Positions 1-8,273 of a DNA stretch of 64,000 nt are shown here, one piece after another. Made by a program: the position numbers and the translations under genes. Position 1 is the first letter of the stretch. The number at the start of each line of letters is the position of its first letter. The DNA is from Ga0077555 sp964500805. Its GTDB lineage: Bacteria; Pseudomonadota; Alphaproteobacteria; Rhizobiales; Hyphomicrobiaceae. The stretch is from the NCBI GenBank assembly GCA_964500805.1, contig CAZCQH010000016.1:1-64000 (forward strand). The letters run 5' to 3'. The notes beneath the pieces are model-generated. The model saw nothing but the letters and a program-made list of their open reading frames with translations. It was not told the origin of the DNA and did not search any database.

Positions 1-1275
1 CACGGTATCCTCGGCCTTGAGGTCGAGGCGCATGTTCATCTTTACCCGGCCGACCGCCGAGAGATCGTAGCGCTCCGGATCGAACATCAGTCCGTGGAAC
101 AGCGTTTCGGCCGCATCGATTGTCGGCGGCTCGCCCGGACGCATCACGCGGTAGATGTCGAGCAGCGCTTCCTCACGGTTGGCATTCTTGTCGACGTTGA
201 GCGTGTTGCGGATGTAGGCGCCGACCGTCACGTGATCGATGTCGAGGATCGGGAACTCCTTGACCTTCGCCTCCCTCAGCGCCGCCAGCAGCTTGGCGTC
301 GATCTCGTCGCCGGCTTCGGCGAAGATTTGGCCGTTGCTGAGGTCGACCACGTCCTCGCCGATGAACTTGCCGGCCAAGTCCTCGGGACCGACCAGCACC
401 TCGGTGAGGCCCTCCTCGGCGAGCTCGCGGGCTCGCCGCGCCGCGATCTTCTCGCCGGCCTTTGCCACGACCTCACCGGATTTCGCATCGACGAGATCGG
501 CGACCGGCGTCACGCCGCGCATCTTCTCGGCGACGAAGGGCATCTTCCAGCCCTTCTTCGAATCCTTGATGGTGATCGTCTTGTAGAACGTCTCGAGGAT
601 TTCTTCGTCGTTGAGCCCCAGCGCATAGAGCAGCGTCGTCACCGGCAGCTTGCGGCGCCGGTCGATGCGAACATAGACGACGTCCTTTGCATCGAACTCG
701 AAGTCGAGCCACGAGCCACGATAAGGAATGATGCGCGCTGCGAACAGCAGCTTGCCGGAGGCATGCGTGCGGCCGCGGTCGTGATCGAAGAACACGCCCG
801 GTGAGCGATGCATCTGCGATACGATCACACGTTCCGTGCCATTGATGATGAAGGTGCCGTTCGGCGTCATGAACGGCATGTCGCCCATGTAGACGTCCTG
901 CTCCTTCACGTCCTTGATTGACTTCGAGCCCGTCTCCTCGTTCACATCGAACACGATCAGGCGCAGTTTCACCTTCAGCGGCGCCGCGAACGTCATGTCG
1001 CGCTGCTGGCACTCGTCGACGTCGAATTTCGGCGGCTCGAACTCGTAGCGGACGAACTCGAGCGTGGATTTGCCCGAAAAATCCGAAATCGGGAACACTG
1101 ACTTGAACACCGACTGCAAGCCTGTATCCGGCCGCCCGCCGGGCGGCTCCTTGACCATCAGGAAGTCGTCGTAGGAGCTCTTCTGGACTTCGATGAGGTT
1201 CGGCATCTCGGCAACTTCCGCGATCGATCCGAACTGCTTTCTGATGCGCTTGCGACCGGTGAACGTGTCAGCCAT
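1..1275 (-). CDS. rpoB: RNA polymerase beta subunit, N-terminal part (partial)
   Basis: Catalytic beta subunit of RNA polymerase. The reading frame is open to the window edge, so only about the first 425 codons are present. The start MADTFTGRKRIRK and later stretches such as GTERVIVSQMHRSPGVFFDHD (beta protrusion/lobe) are diagnostic of RpoB. The ATG at 1275 is preceded by AAGGAG (TGCAAAGGAGCGGACATG). It is the last gene of the secE-nusG-rplKAJL-rpoB row and lies 170 bp after rplL, with a strong hairpin in the gap. The identification is secure; the rest of the gene is outside the window. Confidence 0.98.
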   Translation of the reverse strand, partial: MADTFTGRKRIRKQFGSIAEVAEMPNLIEVQKSSYDDFLMVKEPPGGRPDTGLQSVFKSVFPISDFSGKSTLEFVRYEFEPPKFDVDECQQRDMTFAAPLKVKLRLIVFDVNEETGSKSIKDVKEQDVYMGDMPFMTPNGTFIINGTERVIVSQMHRSPGVFFDHDRGRTHASGKLLFAARIIPYRGSWLDFEFDAKDVVYVRIDRRRKLPVTTLLYALGLNDEEILETFYKTITIKDSKKGWKMPFVAEKMRGVTPVADLVDAKSGEVVAKAGEKIAARRARELAEEGLTEVLVGPEDLAGKFIGEDVVDLSNGQIFAEAGDEIDAKLLAALREAKVKEFPILDIDHVTVGAYIRNTLNVDKNANREEALLDIYRVMRPGEPPTIDAAETLFHGLMFDPERYDLSAVGRVKMNMRLDLKAEDTV

Positions 1276-1410
1276 GTCCGCTCCTTTGCATGGGGCGCAA
1301 TCCGCCCCTCGGGTATCGCCCGCTCGCCACCGCGGGCCCTTCAAACGGCTTACCGGAGCACCCGGACCACCCCTTTGGGCGTCGGATCCTCCGGAAAACC
1401 GTCGATATCC

Positions 1411-1438
1411 CCCTCTCCCCGTCAGGACGGGGAGAGGG
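1411..1438. repeat. 13-bp perfect inverted repeat between rplL and rpoB
   Basis: CCCTCTCCCCGTC and GACGGGGAGAGGG are perfect complements separated by two bases, giving a very strong hairpin 7 bp after the rplL stop codon. No T-tract follows on the minus strand, so it is not a standard intrinsic terminator. Its place matches the rplL-rpoB gap, which in E. coli holds an attenuator and an RNase III processing site. GC-rich palindromes of this style are also dispersed in rhizobial genomes, so it may be a REP-like element. Confidence 0.75.
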
Positions 1439-1445
1439 AGGCGCT

Positions 1446-1826
1446 TTACTTCACCTCGACCTTCGCGCCGGCATCCTCGAGCTGCTTCCTCAACTTGGCA
1501 GCCTCATCCTTCGAGACGCCTTCCTTCACAGCTTTGCCGCCCGCTTCGACCAGGTCCTTGGCTTCCTTCAGACCGAGGCCGGTGATCGTGCGGACTTCCT
1601 TGATCACGTTGATCTTCTTGTCGCCACCTGAGACCAGAATGACGGAGAACTCCGTCTGCTCTTCGACCGGAGCAGCTGCTGCGCCGCCGCCAGCCGGAGC
1701 CGCGACTGCAACGGCCGCAGCCGCAGCAGACACGCCCCACTTCTCTTCGAGCATTTTGATCAGCTCGGAAGCCTCGATGATCGTGAGCTTCGAGAGATCG
1801 TCGGCAATCTTGGAAAGGTCAGCCAT
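1446..1826 (-). CDS. rplL: 50S ribosomal protein L7/L12
   Basis: Stalk protein of the large subunit that recruits translational GTPases. The 126 residues show the N-terminal dimerisation helix (MADLSKIADDLSKL), an Ala/Gly/Pro-rich hinge at about residues 33-55, and the C-terminal domain (EFSVILVSGGDKKINVIKEV, then GLKEAKDLVE). Length and domain order are normal for the family. It follows rplJ on the same strand, giving the usual rplJL pair. Confidence 0.98.
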   Translation of the reverse strand: MADLSKIADDLSKLTIIEASELIKMLEEKWGVSAAAAAVAVAAPAGGGAAAAPVEEQTEFSVILVSGGDKKINVIKEVRTITGLGLKEAKDLVEAGGKAVKEGVSKDEAAKLRKQLEDAGAKVEVK

Positions 1827-1899
1827 TTTACTTCACCTTGAGCTTTGACTGGTTCGAACCATCTTGGTCGCAGTCGGTTGTCGATCGGGCTTCGGCCTC

Positions 1900-2418
1900 T
1901 CAGGCCGCTTCGCCCTTGTCCACTTTTGCCTTGAGCACGCGAGCGAGCGCTGAGCCCGGCTCGTTGATCGTGCGAACAAGCTTGCTGGCGGGCTCCTTGA
2001 TGAGACCCAGCAGCCGTGCCCTGAGCTCATCGAGCGAGGGCAGCTCGGCCAGCGCCTTCACGCCATTGGCATCGAGGACGGTCTTGCCCATCGCGCCACC
2101 GATAATGACGAGCTTGTCATTCTCTTTGGCGTACTGGACTGCCGTCTTTGCCGCGGAAATCGGGTCCTTCGAATAGGCCAGGATGGTCGGCCCCTTCAGC
2201 AGTCCCTTGATCCCCTCGGCATCCGTGCCGTTGAGTGCGAGCGCAGCCAGCTTGTTCTTCGCAACCTTCACCGTGCCTCCGGCCGCTTTGACACGGCGGC
2301 GGAAGTCAGCGGATTGGGCCGCGACCAGGCCGGCGTTCTTCGCAACGACGATCACACCGGTGTCCTTGAAGACCCCGTTGAGCGTCGTGACGAGCTCGCG
2401 TTTTTCGGCTCTGTCCAC
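1900..2418 (-). CDS. rplJ: 50S ribosomal protein L10
   Basis: Anchors the L7/L12 stalk to 23S rRNA and normally represses its own operon. The GTG at 2418 is chosen as start: it gives VDRAEKRELVTTLNGVF, the family N-terminus, a 172-residue product of standard length, and a GGAG seven bases upstream. The open frame runs further upstream to 2574, but that part has no L10 similarity and covers untranslated leader. The C-terminal helix that binds L7/L12 is present (SALARVLKAKVDKGEAA). Confidence 0.96.
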   Translation of the reverse strand: MDRAEKRELVTTLNGVFKDTGVIVVAKNAGLVAAQSADFRRRVKAAGGTVKVAKNKLAALALNGTDAEGIKGLLKGPTILAYSKDPISAAKTAVQYAKENDKLVIIGGAMGKTVLDANGVKALAELPSLDELRARLLGLIKEPASKLVRTINEPGSALARVLKAKVDKGEAA

Positions 2419-2749
2419 GTGGCTACTCCGAATTGCGATCCGCATCTCGCGATGCGGTCCGCGGGTTGCACCTTGCCGTTCGGCTTTGGGCTCATCGCCC
2501 TTTGCTTCCTGGCGCTCGGTCCTGTCCGCCCGCGCCGAGGCACGGTGCGACCCGAAGAGGTTCAAACCGTCCACCCTTGCAGGTATCCGGCTCGTCTCCC
2601 GTCTATTGCAGGCCCCTGATCAGGCTTAAGCCCGCCGTGCTGGCGAACACCTGCAGTCTCGGACAGGTTGGAAACCGTTCATTCGCCAGGAAGCGAACCA
2701 CCGTTTTCCAGGTCCGGGCCGAAGCCCGGCATCAACTGGCCGTCACCGG
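2419..2749. other. rplA-rplJ intergenic leader region
   Basis: This 331-bp gap between rplA and rplJ has no convincing gene; overlapping open frames are shadows. It contains the L10-type leader stem annotated at 2598-2667 and the rplJ ribosome binding site next to 2418. Promoter boxes could not be assigned with confidence. Confidence 0.7.
2598..2667 (-). promoter_or_regulatory. L10 leader RNA (rplJL autoregulation)
   Basis: On the minus strand CCTGTC pairs with GACGGG and TGCAGG with CCTGCA, leaving an asymmetric internal loop (CGAGAC opposite ATA) like the kink-turn of ribosomal L10 leaders. It sits between rplA and rplJ, where L10(L12)4 binds its own mRNA to repress rplJL. The stem is read directly; the function is inferred from position and family. 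Confidence 0.6.
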
Positions 2750-3493
2750 TTAGACCGGGGTAGCGGCCGTGATCACGCTCGACTGGTCCACCTTGACTCC
2801 GGGACCCTGCGTCGATGCGATCGAAATCTTCCTTACATACGTGCCTTTCGAGCCTGCCGGCTTGGCGCGCACTACGGCGTCGACGAACGCCTTGATGTTT
2901 TCGACCAGCGCTTGTTCGTTGAAGCTCGCCTTGCCGATGGCCGAGTGAACGATCCCCGCCTTCTCGACTCGGAACTCCACCGCGCCACCCTTGGCGCCCT
3001 TGACCGCATTGGCCACATCCATCGTCACCGTACCAACGCGCGGGTTGGGCATCAGGCCACGCGGGCCGAGCACCTTGCCGAGTCGCCCGACCAGACCCAT
3101 CATGTCCGGCGTCGCTATGCAGCGATCGAAGTTGATCTGGCCCTTCGAAACCTGCTCGACCAGATCCTCGGCACCGACGACATCCGCCCCGGCCGCCTTC
3201 GCCTCCTCCGCCTTCGGACCCCGCGCGAACACCGCAACGCGCTGTGTCCGTCCCGAGCCGTTCGGCAGGTTGCACACGCCGCGTACCATCTGGTCCGCGT
3301 GCTTCGGATCAACGCCGAGGTTCATTGCCACCTCGATCGTCTCGTCGAACTTCGCCTTGGCCCGTGCCTTGACGAGCTTCACCGCCTCTTCAACCGCATA
3401 AGCTCTGACGCGATCGATGCCTTGCTGGGCCGCTGCTAGCCGCTTGCCGCCCGCCAGGCGAGTCGCCTTGATCTTCTCCGGAGCAATCGCCAT
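2750..3493 (-). CDS. rplA: 50S ribosomal protein L1
   Basis: Forms the mobile L1 stalk near the E site and typically autoregulates rplKA. The N-terminal core (KRLAAAQQGIDR, AVEEAVKLVK, FDETIEVAMNLGVDPKHADQ) and the hallmark LGPRGLMPNPRVGTVT are present. At 247 residues it is slightly longer than many L1 proteins because of a 15-residue lead before GKRL. It starts three bases after the rplK stop, so the two are surely co-translated. ATG at 3493 has GGAG upstream. Confidence 0.97.
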   Translation of the reverse strand: MAIAPEKIKATRLAGGKRLAAAQQGIDRVRAYAVEEAVKLVKARAKAKFDETIEVAMNLGVDPKHADQMVRGVCNLPNGSGRTQRVAVFARGPKAEEAKAAGADVVGAEDLVEQVSKGQINFDRCIATPDMMGLVGRLGKVLGPRGLMPNPRVGTVTMDVANAVKGAKGGAVEFRVEKAGIVHSAIGKASFNEQALVENIKAFVDAVVRAKPAGSKGTYVRKISIASTQGPGVKVDQSSVITAATPV

Positions 3494-3496
3494 GGC

Positions 3497-3946
3497 TCAG
3501 TTCTCCACCACTTGCAGACCCATCGAACGTGCTGAACCGGCCAGCGTCTTCGCAGCCTGTTCGAGGTCGGTGGTATTCATGTCCTTCATCTTGACCTTGG
3601 CGATCTCGCGCAGCTGCGTCATCGTGATCTGGCCCGCAACCGAGCGCCCCGGCTCCTTCGAGCCTGAACCTGGCTTGCCAGTGGGCTTCATGCCTGCGGC
3701 CTTCTTGATCAGGAAGGTTGCCGGCGGCAGTCGCATTTCGAAAGTGAACGAGCGGTCCGAGAAGACCGTTATTTTCACTGGGATCGGTGCGCCTTGCTCG
3801 AGATCCTTGGTCTTGGCGTTGAACGCCTTGCAGAACTCCATGATGTTGACGCCGCGCTGACCAAGCGCGGGGCCGATGGGCGGTGCAGGGTTGGCCTGTC
3901 CGGCCGGCACCTGCAGATTGACGTAGCCTTCGATCTTCTTTGCCAT
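3497..3946 (-). CDS. rplK: 50S ribosomal protein L11
   Basis: Binds the GTPase-associated centre of 23S rRNA. The sequence MAKKIEGYVNLQVPAGQANP, the proline-rich PPIGPALGQRGVNIMEFC and the C-terminal rRNA-binding domain (MTQLREIAKVKMKDMN) are typical. The ATG at 3946 is preferred over the GTG one codon upstream, because AGGGGA is spaced properly before it. Product 149 residues. It lies 226 bp after nusG and directly precedes rplA. Confidence 0.97.
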   Translation of the reverse strand: MAKKIEGYVNLQVPAGQANPAPPIGPALGQRGVNIMEFCKAFNAKTKDLEQGAPIPVKITVFSDRSFTFEMRLPPATFLIKKAAGMKPTGKPGSGSKEPGRSVAGQITMTQLREIAKVKMKDMNTTDLEQAAKTLAGSARSMGLQVVEN

Positions 3947-4172
3947 CACATTCCCCTGTGGCGGTGTGGAGCCCCTCGCGGGTCACCCCGGGTTAGCGGT
4001 CGACGGGCTGGCGGCCCTTCCGCATCGGCATCCGGCGCAATGCAGCGCCTTCGCCGAATTCGAAACGTGTGAAGCGATCTGCGCGAGAGTTGATCCGTGG
4101 ATCGTGCCGCGCTGCGTTCTCCTCCTTAGCTGGCCGGAATCGGCCCATTTCGATGAGTTGCAAACCTCGCCC

Positions 4173-4709
4173 TCAGGCCGGAACCTTCTCGACCTGTCCA
4201 AATTCCAAATCGACACGCGTCGCCCTTCCAAAGATCATCACAGCGACTTTGAGTCGTGTGCGCTCCTCGTCGACCTCTTCCACCTGCCCGGTGAATGTCG
4301 CGAACGGACCGTCGGAAACCTTGACGTTCTCGCCGATCTCGAACGTGACTGACGGTTTCGGCCGCTCCACGCCCTCCTTGACCTGATGCAGAATGCGCAT
4401 CGCTTCGTCGTCGGAGATCGGGATCGCCTTATTGTCCGCGCCCAGAAACCCGGTAACCTTCGGCGTATTCTTAATCAGCAGGAAACCAGCGTCGGTCATT
4501 TCCATTTTGACGAGCACATAGCCGGGAAAGAGCTTGCGCTCGACCTGTCGCTTCTTCCCGCGGTGCACCTCGGTGACATCCTCGGACGGCACCAGAACCT
4601 GCTCGAAGAGGTGATCGAGATTGGCGGCCTTGGCCCGCTCCTTGATGGAGTCCGCCACCTTCTTCTCGAAGTTCGAGTAGGCGTGCACGATGTACCAGCG
4701 CTTCGCCAT
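4173..4709 (-). CDS. nusG: Transcription termination/antitermination protein NusG
   Basis: Elongation factor that binds RNA polymerase and couples it to Rho or the ribosome. The NGN domain opens with KRWYIVHAYSNFEKKV; the C-terminal KOW domain is clear (GPFATFTGQVEEVDEE, then VDLEFGQVEKV). The 178-residue length is normal. It follows secE by about 30 bp in the usual secE-nusG pair. Confidence 0.98.
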   Translation of the reverse strand: MAKRWYIVHAYSNFEKKVADSIKERAKAANLDHLFEQVLVPSEDVTEVHRGKKRQVERKLFPGYVLVKMEMTDAGFLLIKNTPKVTGFLGADNKAIPISDDEAMRILHQVKEGVERPKPSVTFEIGENVKVSDGPFATFTGQVEEVDEERTRLKVAVMIFGRATRVDLEFGQVEKVPA

Positions 4710-4740
4710 GTGATCTGTCGTCTCTCTCTAGGCCGCGTCG

Positions 4741-4938
4741 TTAGCGGCTGATGCCCAGCACGAACTGAACGAGCCAGCCGATTGAAAGGTCAGCAAACGT
4801 GAAGAACAGCGACGCGAGCGCCACCATGAACAGGACCATCAATGTCGTGATCCACACCTCCTTCCAGGTCGGCCAGGTGACCTTCGCCACCTCTTGACGC
4901 ACCTCCTGGATGAATTGGAACGGATTCAACTTTGCCAT
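4741..4938 (-). CDS. secE: Preprotein translocase subunit SecE
   Basis: Small essential subunit of the SecYEG channel. The 65 residues have the short alphaproteobacterial form: an amphipathic helix (FIQEVRQEVAKVTWPTWKEV) and one transmembrane helix (TTLMVLFMVALASLFFTFAD). The conserved KVTWPTxKE motif is decisive. It lies between tRNA-Trp and nusG, the standard order. Confidence 0.97.
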   Translation of the reverse strand: MAKLNPFQFIQEVRQEVAKVTWPTWKEVWITTLMVLFMVALASLFFTFADLSIGWLVQFVLGISR

Positions 4939-5029
4939 TCACCAACCTCGCCGCCGCACTCGATGACGAGCGCCACCGAAGAGCGTTGTATTTCTCAGTT
5001 ACATCAACGATGAACGGTATCCGGCGGAG

Positions 5030-5105
5030 TGGCAGGGGCGGAGGGTCTCGAACCCCCAACCTTCGGTTTTGGAGACCGACGCTCTGCCAATTGAGCTACA
5101 CCCCT
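5030..5105 (-). tRNA. trnW: tRNA-Trp (CCA anticodon)
   Basis: A full cloverleaf reads on the minus strand: acceptor stem AGGGGTG with CGCCCCT, D arm AGCTCAATTGGCAGAGC, anticodon arm TCGGT-CTCCAAA-ACCGA with anticodon CCA, and T arm with GGTTCGAGACC. The 3' CCA is encoded (plus-strand TGG at 5030-5032). It precedes secE and is probably in the same transcript, so processing of the tRNA would release the secE-nusG mRNA. Confidence 0.97.
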
Positions 5106-5521
5106 TCGACACGCTGCACGCAACTCATCTGACTGGCGCCGGAGGAGCTGATGCGGGTTCTCTGGACCGCCTGTTCCGTACCCTCAAACCGCATAGTCGG
5201 CCAAACGTGCCCCGGGACCCTTTCCTGTCCTGCGGCGCGTTGCCGACCCTCATCGTTGCAACTGGTTCACGGCTGCTTATAGAGGCTCGTTCGCCCCCGC
5301 ACAAGCCTCCGCTTTGAATTAATTCTTGACAGGAGTCCTCCAAACCCCCATCGGCAATTGAACAGTGGACAATAATTGGCAGCACGCAGCCAAGGGTCCC
5401 TGCAACCGCCAATTCAGCAGAAATTATGCTCGTCCAGGAGCTAACGCGGTAACTGCACTTGGCCAACGACTGGCTTATGGTCCTTGGCGAGCAACAAAAG
5501 GCCAGGTGCGTGGGTATTGTC
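5106..5521. other. Divergent intergenic region between tRNA-Trp and nnr
   Basis: 416 bp without a credible gene. It holds the minus-strand promoter for tRNA-Trp-secE (5276-5304). On the plus strand there is a TTGACA at 5326-5331, but no good -10 box at the right distance, so the nnr promoter is unresolved. No tuf gene is present upstream of the tRNA. Confidence 0.6.
5276..5304 (-). promoter_or_regulatory. Probable sigma-70 promoter of tRNA-Trp-secE-nusG
   Basis: On the minus strand TTGTGC (5304-5299) is followed after 17 bases by TATAAG (5281-5276). The spacing is optimal and the TTG-type -35 box suits alphaproteobacterial housekeeping promoters. Transcription would begin near 5268, about 160 nt before the tRNA. 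Confidence 0.6.
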
Positions 5522-7159
5522 ATGGGCGAATGGCGGGACGGACCGGAGCTACTGACGAACGAGCAATGCCGAGAAGCCGATCAGGGGGCCGTTGCCGCAG
5601 GCGTTCCATTCATAACCCTCATGGAGAACGCCGGCCGCGCAGTGGCGCAGGAAGCCGCTCGCATGGTGCCGGCAGGTGGGCGGATCGCGGTGCTATGTGG
5701 CCCTGGGAACAACGGCGGCGATGGCTTCGTCGCGGCGCGCTATCTGCGGCAGTGGGGCATCGGTGTTGACGTGGCGCTGCTGGGCGACCGGTCGGCACTG
5801 AGCGGCGATGCCGCGGTGATGGCGGCGCGTTGGCCGGGCGCCACTCTGAGCTGCGGCGACCTGGACTTCGCTCGCGCCGATCTGATCATCGACGCCCTGT
5901 TCGGCGCAGGCCTTTCGCGGCCCATTGCCGGCGATGTGGCAGAGATCATCGCGCGCATCAACGCCGGTCCGCCCATTCTGGCCGTCGATGTGCCGAGCGG
6001 CATCCATGGCACCACGGGCGAATTCATGGGTATTGCGGTTCATGCAACGCGCACGGTCACTTTCTTTCGCAAGAAGCCGGGACACTTACTGATGCCGGGG
6101 CGGGCATGCTCCGGGCGTGTAACAGTGGCCGATATCGGGATACCGGAGAGCGTGCTCGACGCGTGCCGCACTGAGCCGACGTTCGCCAATCGCCCCGTGC
6201 TCTGGCGGCACCTGCTGCCAACACCGCGCGATCAGGCCCATAAGTATACGCGCGGTCACACGATCGTCGTCTCAGGCCCGCCCGAGATGACAGGAGCGGC
6301 GCGCCTGGGCGCGCGGGGCGCATTGCGCGCGGGCTCAGGGCTCGTCACGGTGGCCACTTCGCGCGCAGCTTTTCCGATCAATGCCGCGCACCTCACAGCA
6401 ATCATGCTGGCACCATTCGAGGTGCCCCGCGGCCTTGAAAGGGTGCTGGCCGATGCGCGGCGCAATGCGGTCCTGATTGGCCCCGGCGCCACCGTCGGGG
6501 CAGCGACGCGCGAAATGGTGGCAATCGCGCTCAAATCCGGCGCGTCCGCCGTGCTCGATGCCGATGCTTTGACGTCGTTTGCACTGGCACAGGCCGGCGA
6601 CCCTAATTCAGGTGGCTCGGGCGACGGGCCGCTCGGCTTCCTGCCGCGCTCGTCGGAAGCGGCACCGGCAACGCCCGAAGCGCTGTTCGCATTGATCCAC
6701 GACGCACAAGCCGAAGATGCGCTGCGGCGCACCGCCTCCACGTCGCGACGACAGTCGCATATCGTACTCACACCGCACGAAGGTGAGTTCAAGCGCCTCT
6801 TCGGCGAGTCAGCAGGCTCGAAGCTCGAGCGGGCGCGTAGCGCAGCAAGGACCAGCCGCGCCATCATCGTACTCAAAGGCCCTGACACGATCATCGCATC
6901 GCCGGACGGGCGGGCAGCGATCAACGACAACGCCCCGCCGTGGCTTGCGACGGCAGGCTCCGGCGACGTCCTGGCAGGCTTCGTGACGGGTCTTCTGGCT
7001 CAAGGCATGTCGGCCTTCGAGGCTGCCTGCGCAGCGGTTTGGTTGCACGGCGCCTGCGCGACCGCGTTCGGACCAGGCCTGATCGCCGAAGACCTTCCCG
7101 AGCAGCTTCCGGGCGTGCTCCGAGAGCTTCTTGCCGGCGCCAACGGTGAGGTTTCCTGA
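5522..7159 (+). CDS. nnr: Bifunctional NAD(P)HX epimerase/dehydratase
   Basis: Repairs hydrated NAD(P)H. The N-terminal YjeF_N epimerase domain covers residues 10-215 (LTNEQCREAD, LMENAGRAVA, GPGNNGGDGFVAARYL, SGIHGTTGE). The C-terminal ADP-dependent dehydratase domain of ribokinase fold covers about 220-540 (LIGPGAT, LDADAL, LTPHEGEF, the anion-hole motif GSGDVLAGF). ATG 5522 is chosen because the family begins near ELLTNEQ; a TTG further upstream at 5459 is less likely. A low-complexity insert of roughly 40 residues, rich in Ser, Gly, Pro and Ala, separates LDADAL from LTPHEGEF. The gene ends 27 bp from the convergent protease gene. Confidence 0.93.
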   Translation: MGEWRDGPELLTNEQCREADQGAVAAGVPFITLMENAGRAVAQEAARMVPAGGRIAVLCGPGNNGGDGFVAARYLRQWGIGVDVALLGDRSALSGDAAVMAARWPGATLSCGDLDFARADLIIDALFGAGLSRPIAGDVAEIIARINAGPPILAVDVPSGIHGTTGEFMGIAVHATRTVTFFRKKPGHLLMPGRACSGRVTVADIGIPESVLDACRTEPTFANRPVLWRHLLPTPRDQAHKYTRGHTIVVSGPPEMTGAARLGARGALRAGSGLVTVATSRAAFPINAAHLTAIMLAPFEVPRGLERVLADARRNAVLIGPGATVGAATREMVAIALKSGASAVLDADALTSFALAQAGDPNSGGSGDGPLGFLPRSSEAAPATPEALFALIHDAQAEDALRRTASTSRRQSHIVLTPHEGEFKRLFGESAGSKLERARSAARTSRAIIVLKGPDTIIASPDGRAAINDNAPPWLATAGSGDVLAGFVTGLLAQGMSAFEAACAAVWLHGACATAFGPGLIAEDLPEQLPGVLRELLAGANGEVS

Positions 7160-7186
7160 AGTGCCGAGCCATTCCGGTCCCGCGGT

Positions 7187-8101
7187 TTAACCCGGTGGCT
7201 GACGCATGCGCGGCGGTAGCGATCGAGGCGCCGGGCCGCTGGGATCAGGTTGCGATTTGTCCGAAGCCGACGATGCAGCCGGCGCTGCTGGTACCTGCGT
7301 CGACACCTGCGGTGGCACCTGCAGCGTCGCAGCAGGCACCGTGTCGTCCGGCTCGAGATTGCGCGACACGCGGTTCTCGATCGGCTGCATGATGATGTTT
7401 GCGCGGTCCGTGATCAGCTCATGCCCGGTCTGCCAGTAATCATGGCCTTCGGCGAGCGGCAGCATGCGATCGATCCAAGCGCGCGAGACGCCGGCCGGAA
7501 TCCAGTAGCGCTCGATCAGCGCCGTGTATTGGCCCTCGACCTTCTTGCTCGCGAACGGCCTTGTGCCGCGGCGTGTGATCTCATGGAACAGCCAGGAGCT
7601 GGTCCGTGCACCGTAGCGTGTCTGTCCTTGCAGATAGATCGGAACACACATCGAACCGCACACGCCGCCACGATTGACGACGGTATCGAACCGGTGCGTT
7701 TGCCGGATGCGCTGCAGCAACGCAATCACCTTCTCGCCCTCGCTGACGGCACCCCCACCCGAGTGAATGACCAGAATGAATCGAATGCGCGTTCTGGCAT
7801 AGGCATCGAACGCCAGTTTGATTCGGTCATGCATGGGGGCAACGATCGGGCCGCTCCAGTACATGACCACGGTCCCTGGCTGATTGACCGGACTGTCGAC
7901 ACGCAGCATACCCGATCGCGCGACCTGGGGAGCTTCGCGCAGTGTTGGCGGTTCAGCTGAGGCCGGCTGCGCGGCCAGGAGGCTGGCCAGGGTGCTGCAG
8001 ACGATCGCGACCAATCCTCGCGAACCCAAAACGCCATCCGCACTTCGACGTAGGGCAATCAGCAGGCACGCCGTAATACTGTGAGTTTCTTTTCTATCCA
8101 T
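7187..8101 (-). CDS. Exported ClpP/crotonase-fold protease-like protein
   Basis: Predicted envelope protein. A hydrophobic segment at residues 27-48 ending ASA suggests a signal peptide or anchor. The body has ClpP-like features: VIHSGGGAVSEG (oxyanion loop), GGVCGSMCVPIYLQG around a candidate nucleophile Ser, and SWLFHEI with a candidate catalytic His. The C-terminal 60 residues are Pro/Ala/Ser-rich and probably disordered. Cytosolic ClpP lacks such a leader, so this resembles the COG3904-like periplasmic predicted proteases. Substrate unknown; it has no operon partner. Confidence 0.7.
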   Translation of the reverse strand: MDRKETHSITACLLIALRRSADGVLGSRGLVAIVCSTLASLLAAQPASAEPPTLREAPQVARSGMLRVDSPVNQPGTVVMYWSGPIVAPMHDRIKLAFDAYARTRIRFILVIHSGGGAVSEGEKVIALLQRIRQTHRFDTVVNRGGVCGSMCVPIYLQGQTRYGARTSSWLFHEITRRGTRPFASKKVEGQYTALIERYWIPAGVSRAWIDRMLPLAEGHDYWQTGHELITDRANIIMQPIENRVSRNLEPDDTVPAATLQVPPQVSTQVPAAPAASSASDKSQPDPSGPAPRSLPPRMRQPPG

Positions 8102-8273
8102 CTGCAGTTTCGGTTTTTTTCCTCAGAGTCCCCACGGCCTCATCGATGAATGCTGGTTAAATACACGGTTCAGAATGGGTTCAGTGCGGACAGTGCATTC
8201 TCACACTTACAGGCTTGGACATCAACAACGGCTCTGCCGGTCCGGCCGATAGGTTCAACAGAGGATCACTCCG

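Noticed and set aside
2419..2574. N-terminal extension of L10
   Set aside because: The extension has no ribosomal-protein similarity, the GTG at 2418 has a good ribosome binding site, and the extra codons fall in the regulatory leader.
5326..5331. TTGACA as the -35 box of the nnr promoter
   Set aside because: The hexamer 17 bases downstream (CATCGG) is not a -10 box; function unsupported.
8111..8120. T-run near the start of the ClpP-like gene as a plus-strand terminator
   Set aside because: No stable hairpin precedes it and no plus-strand gene ends there.
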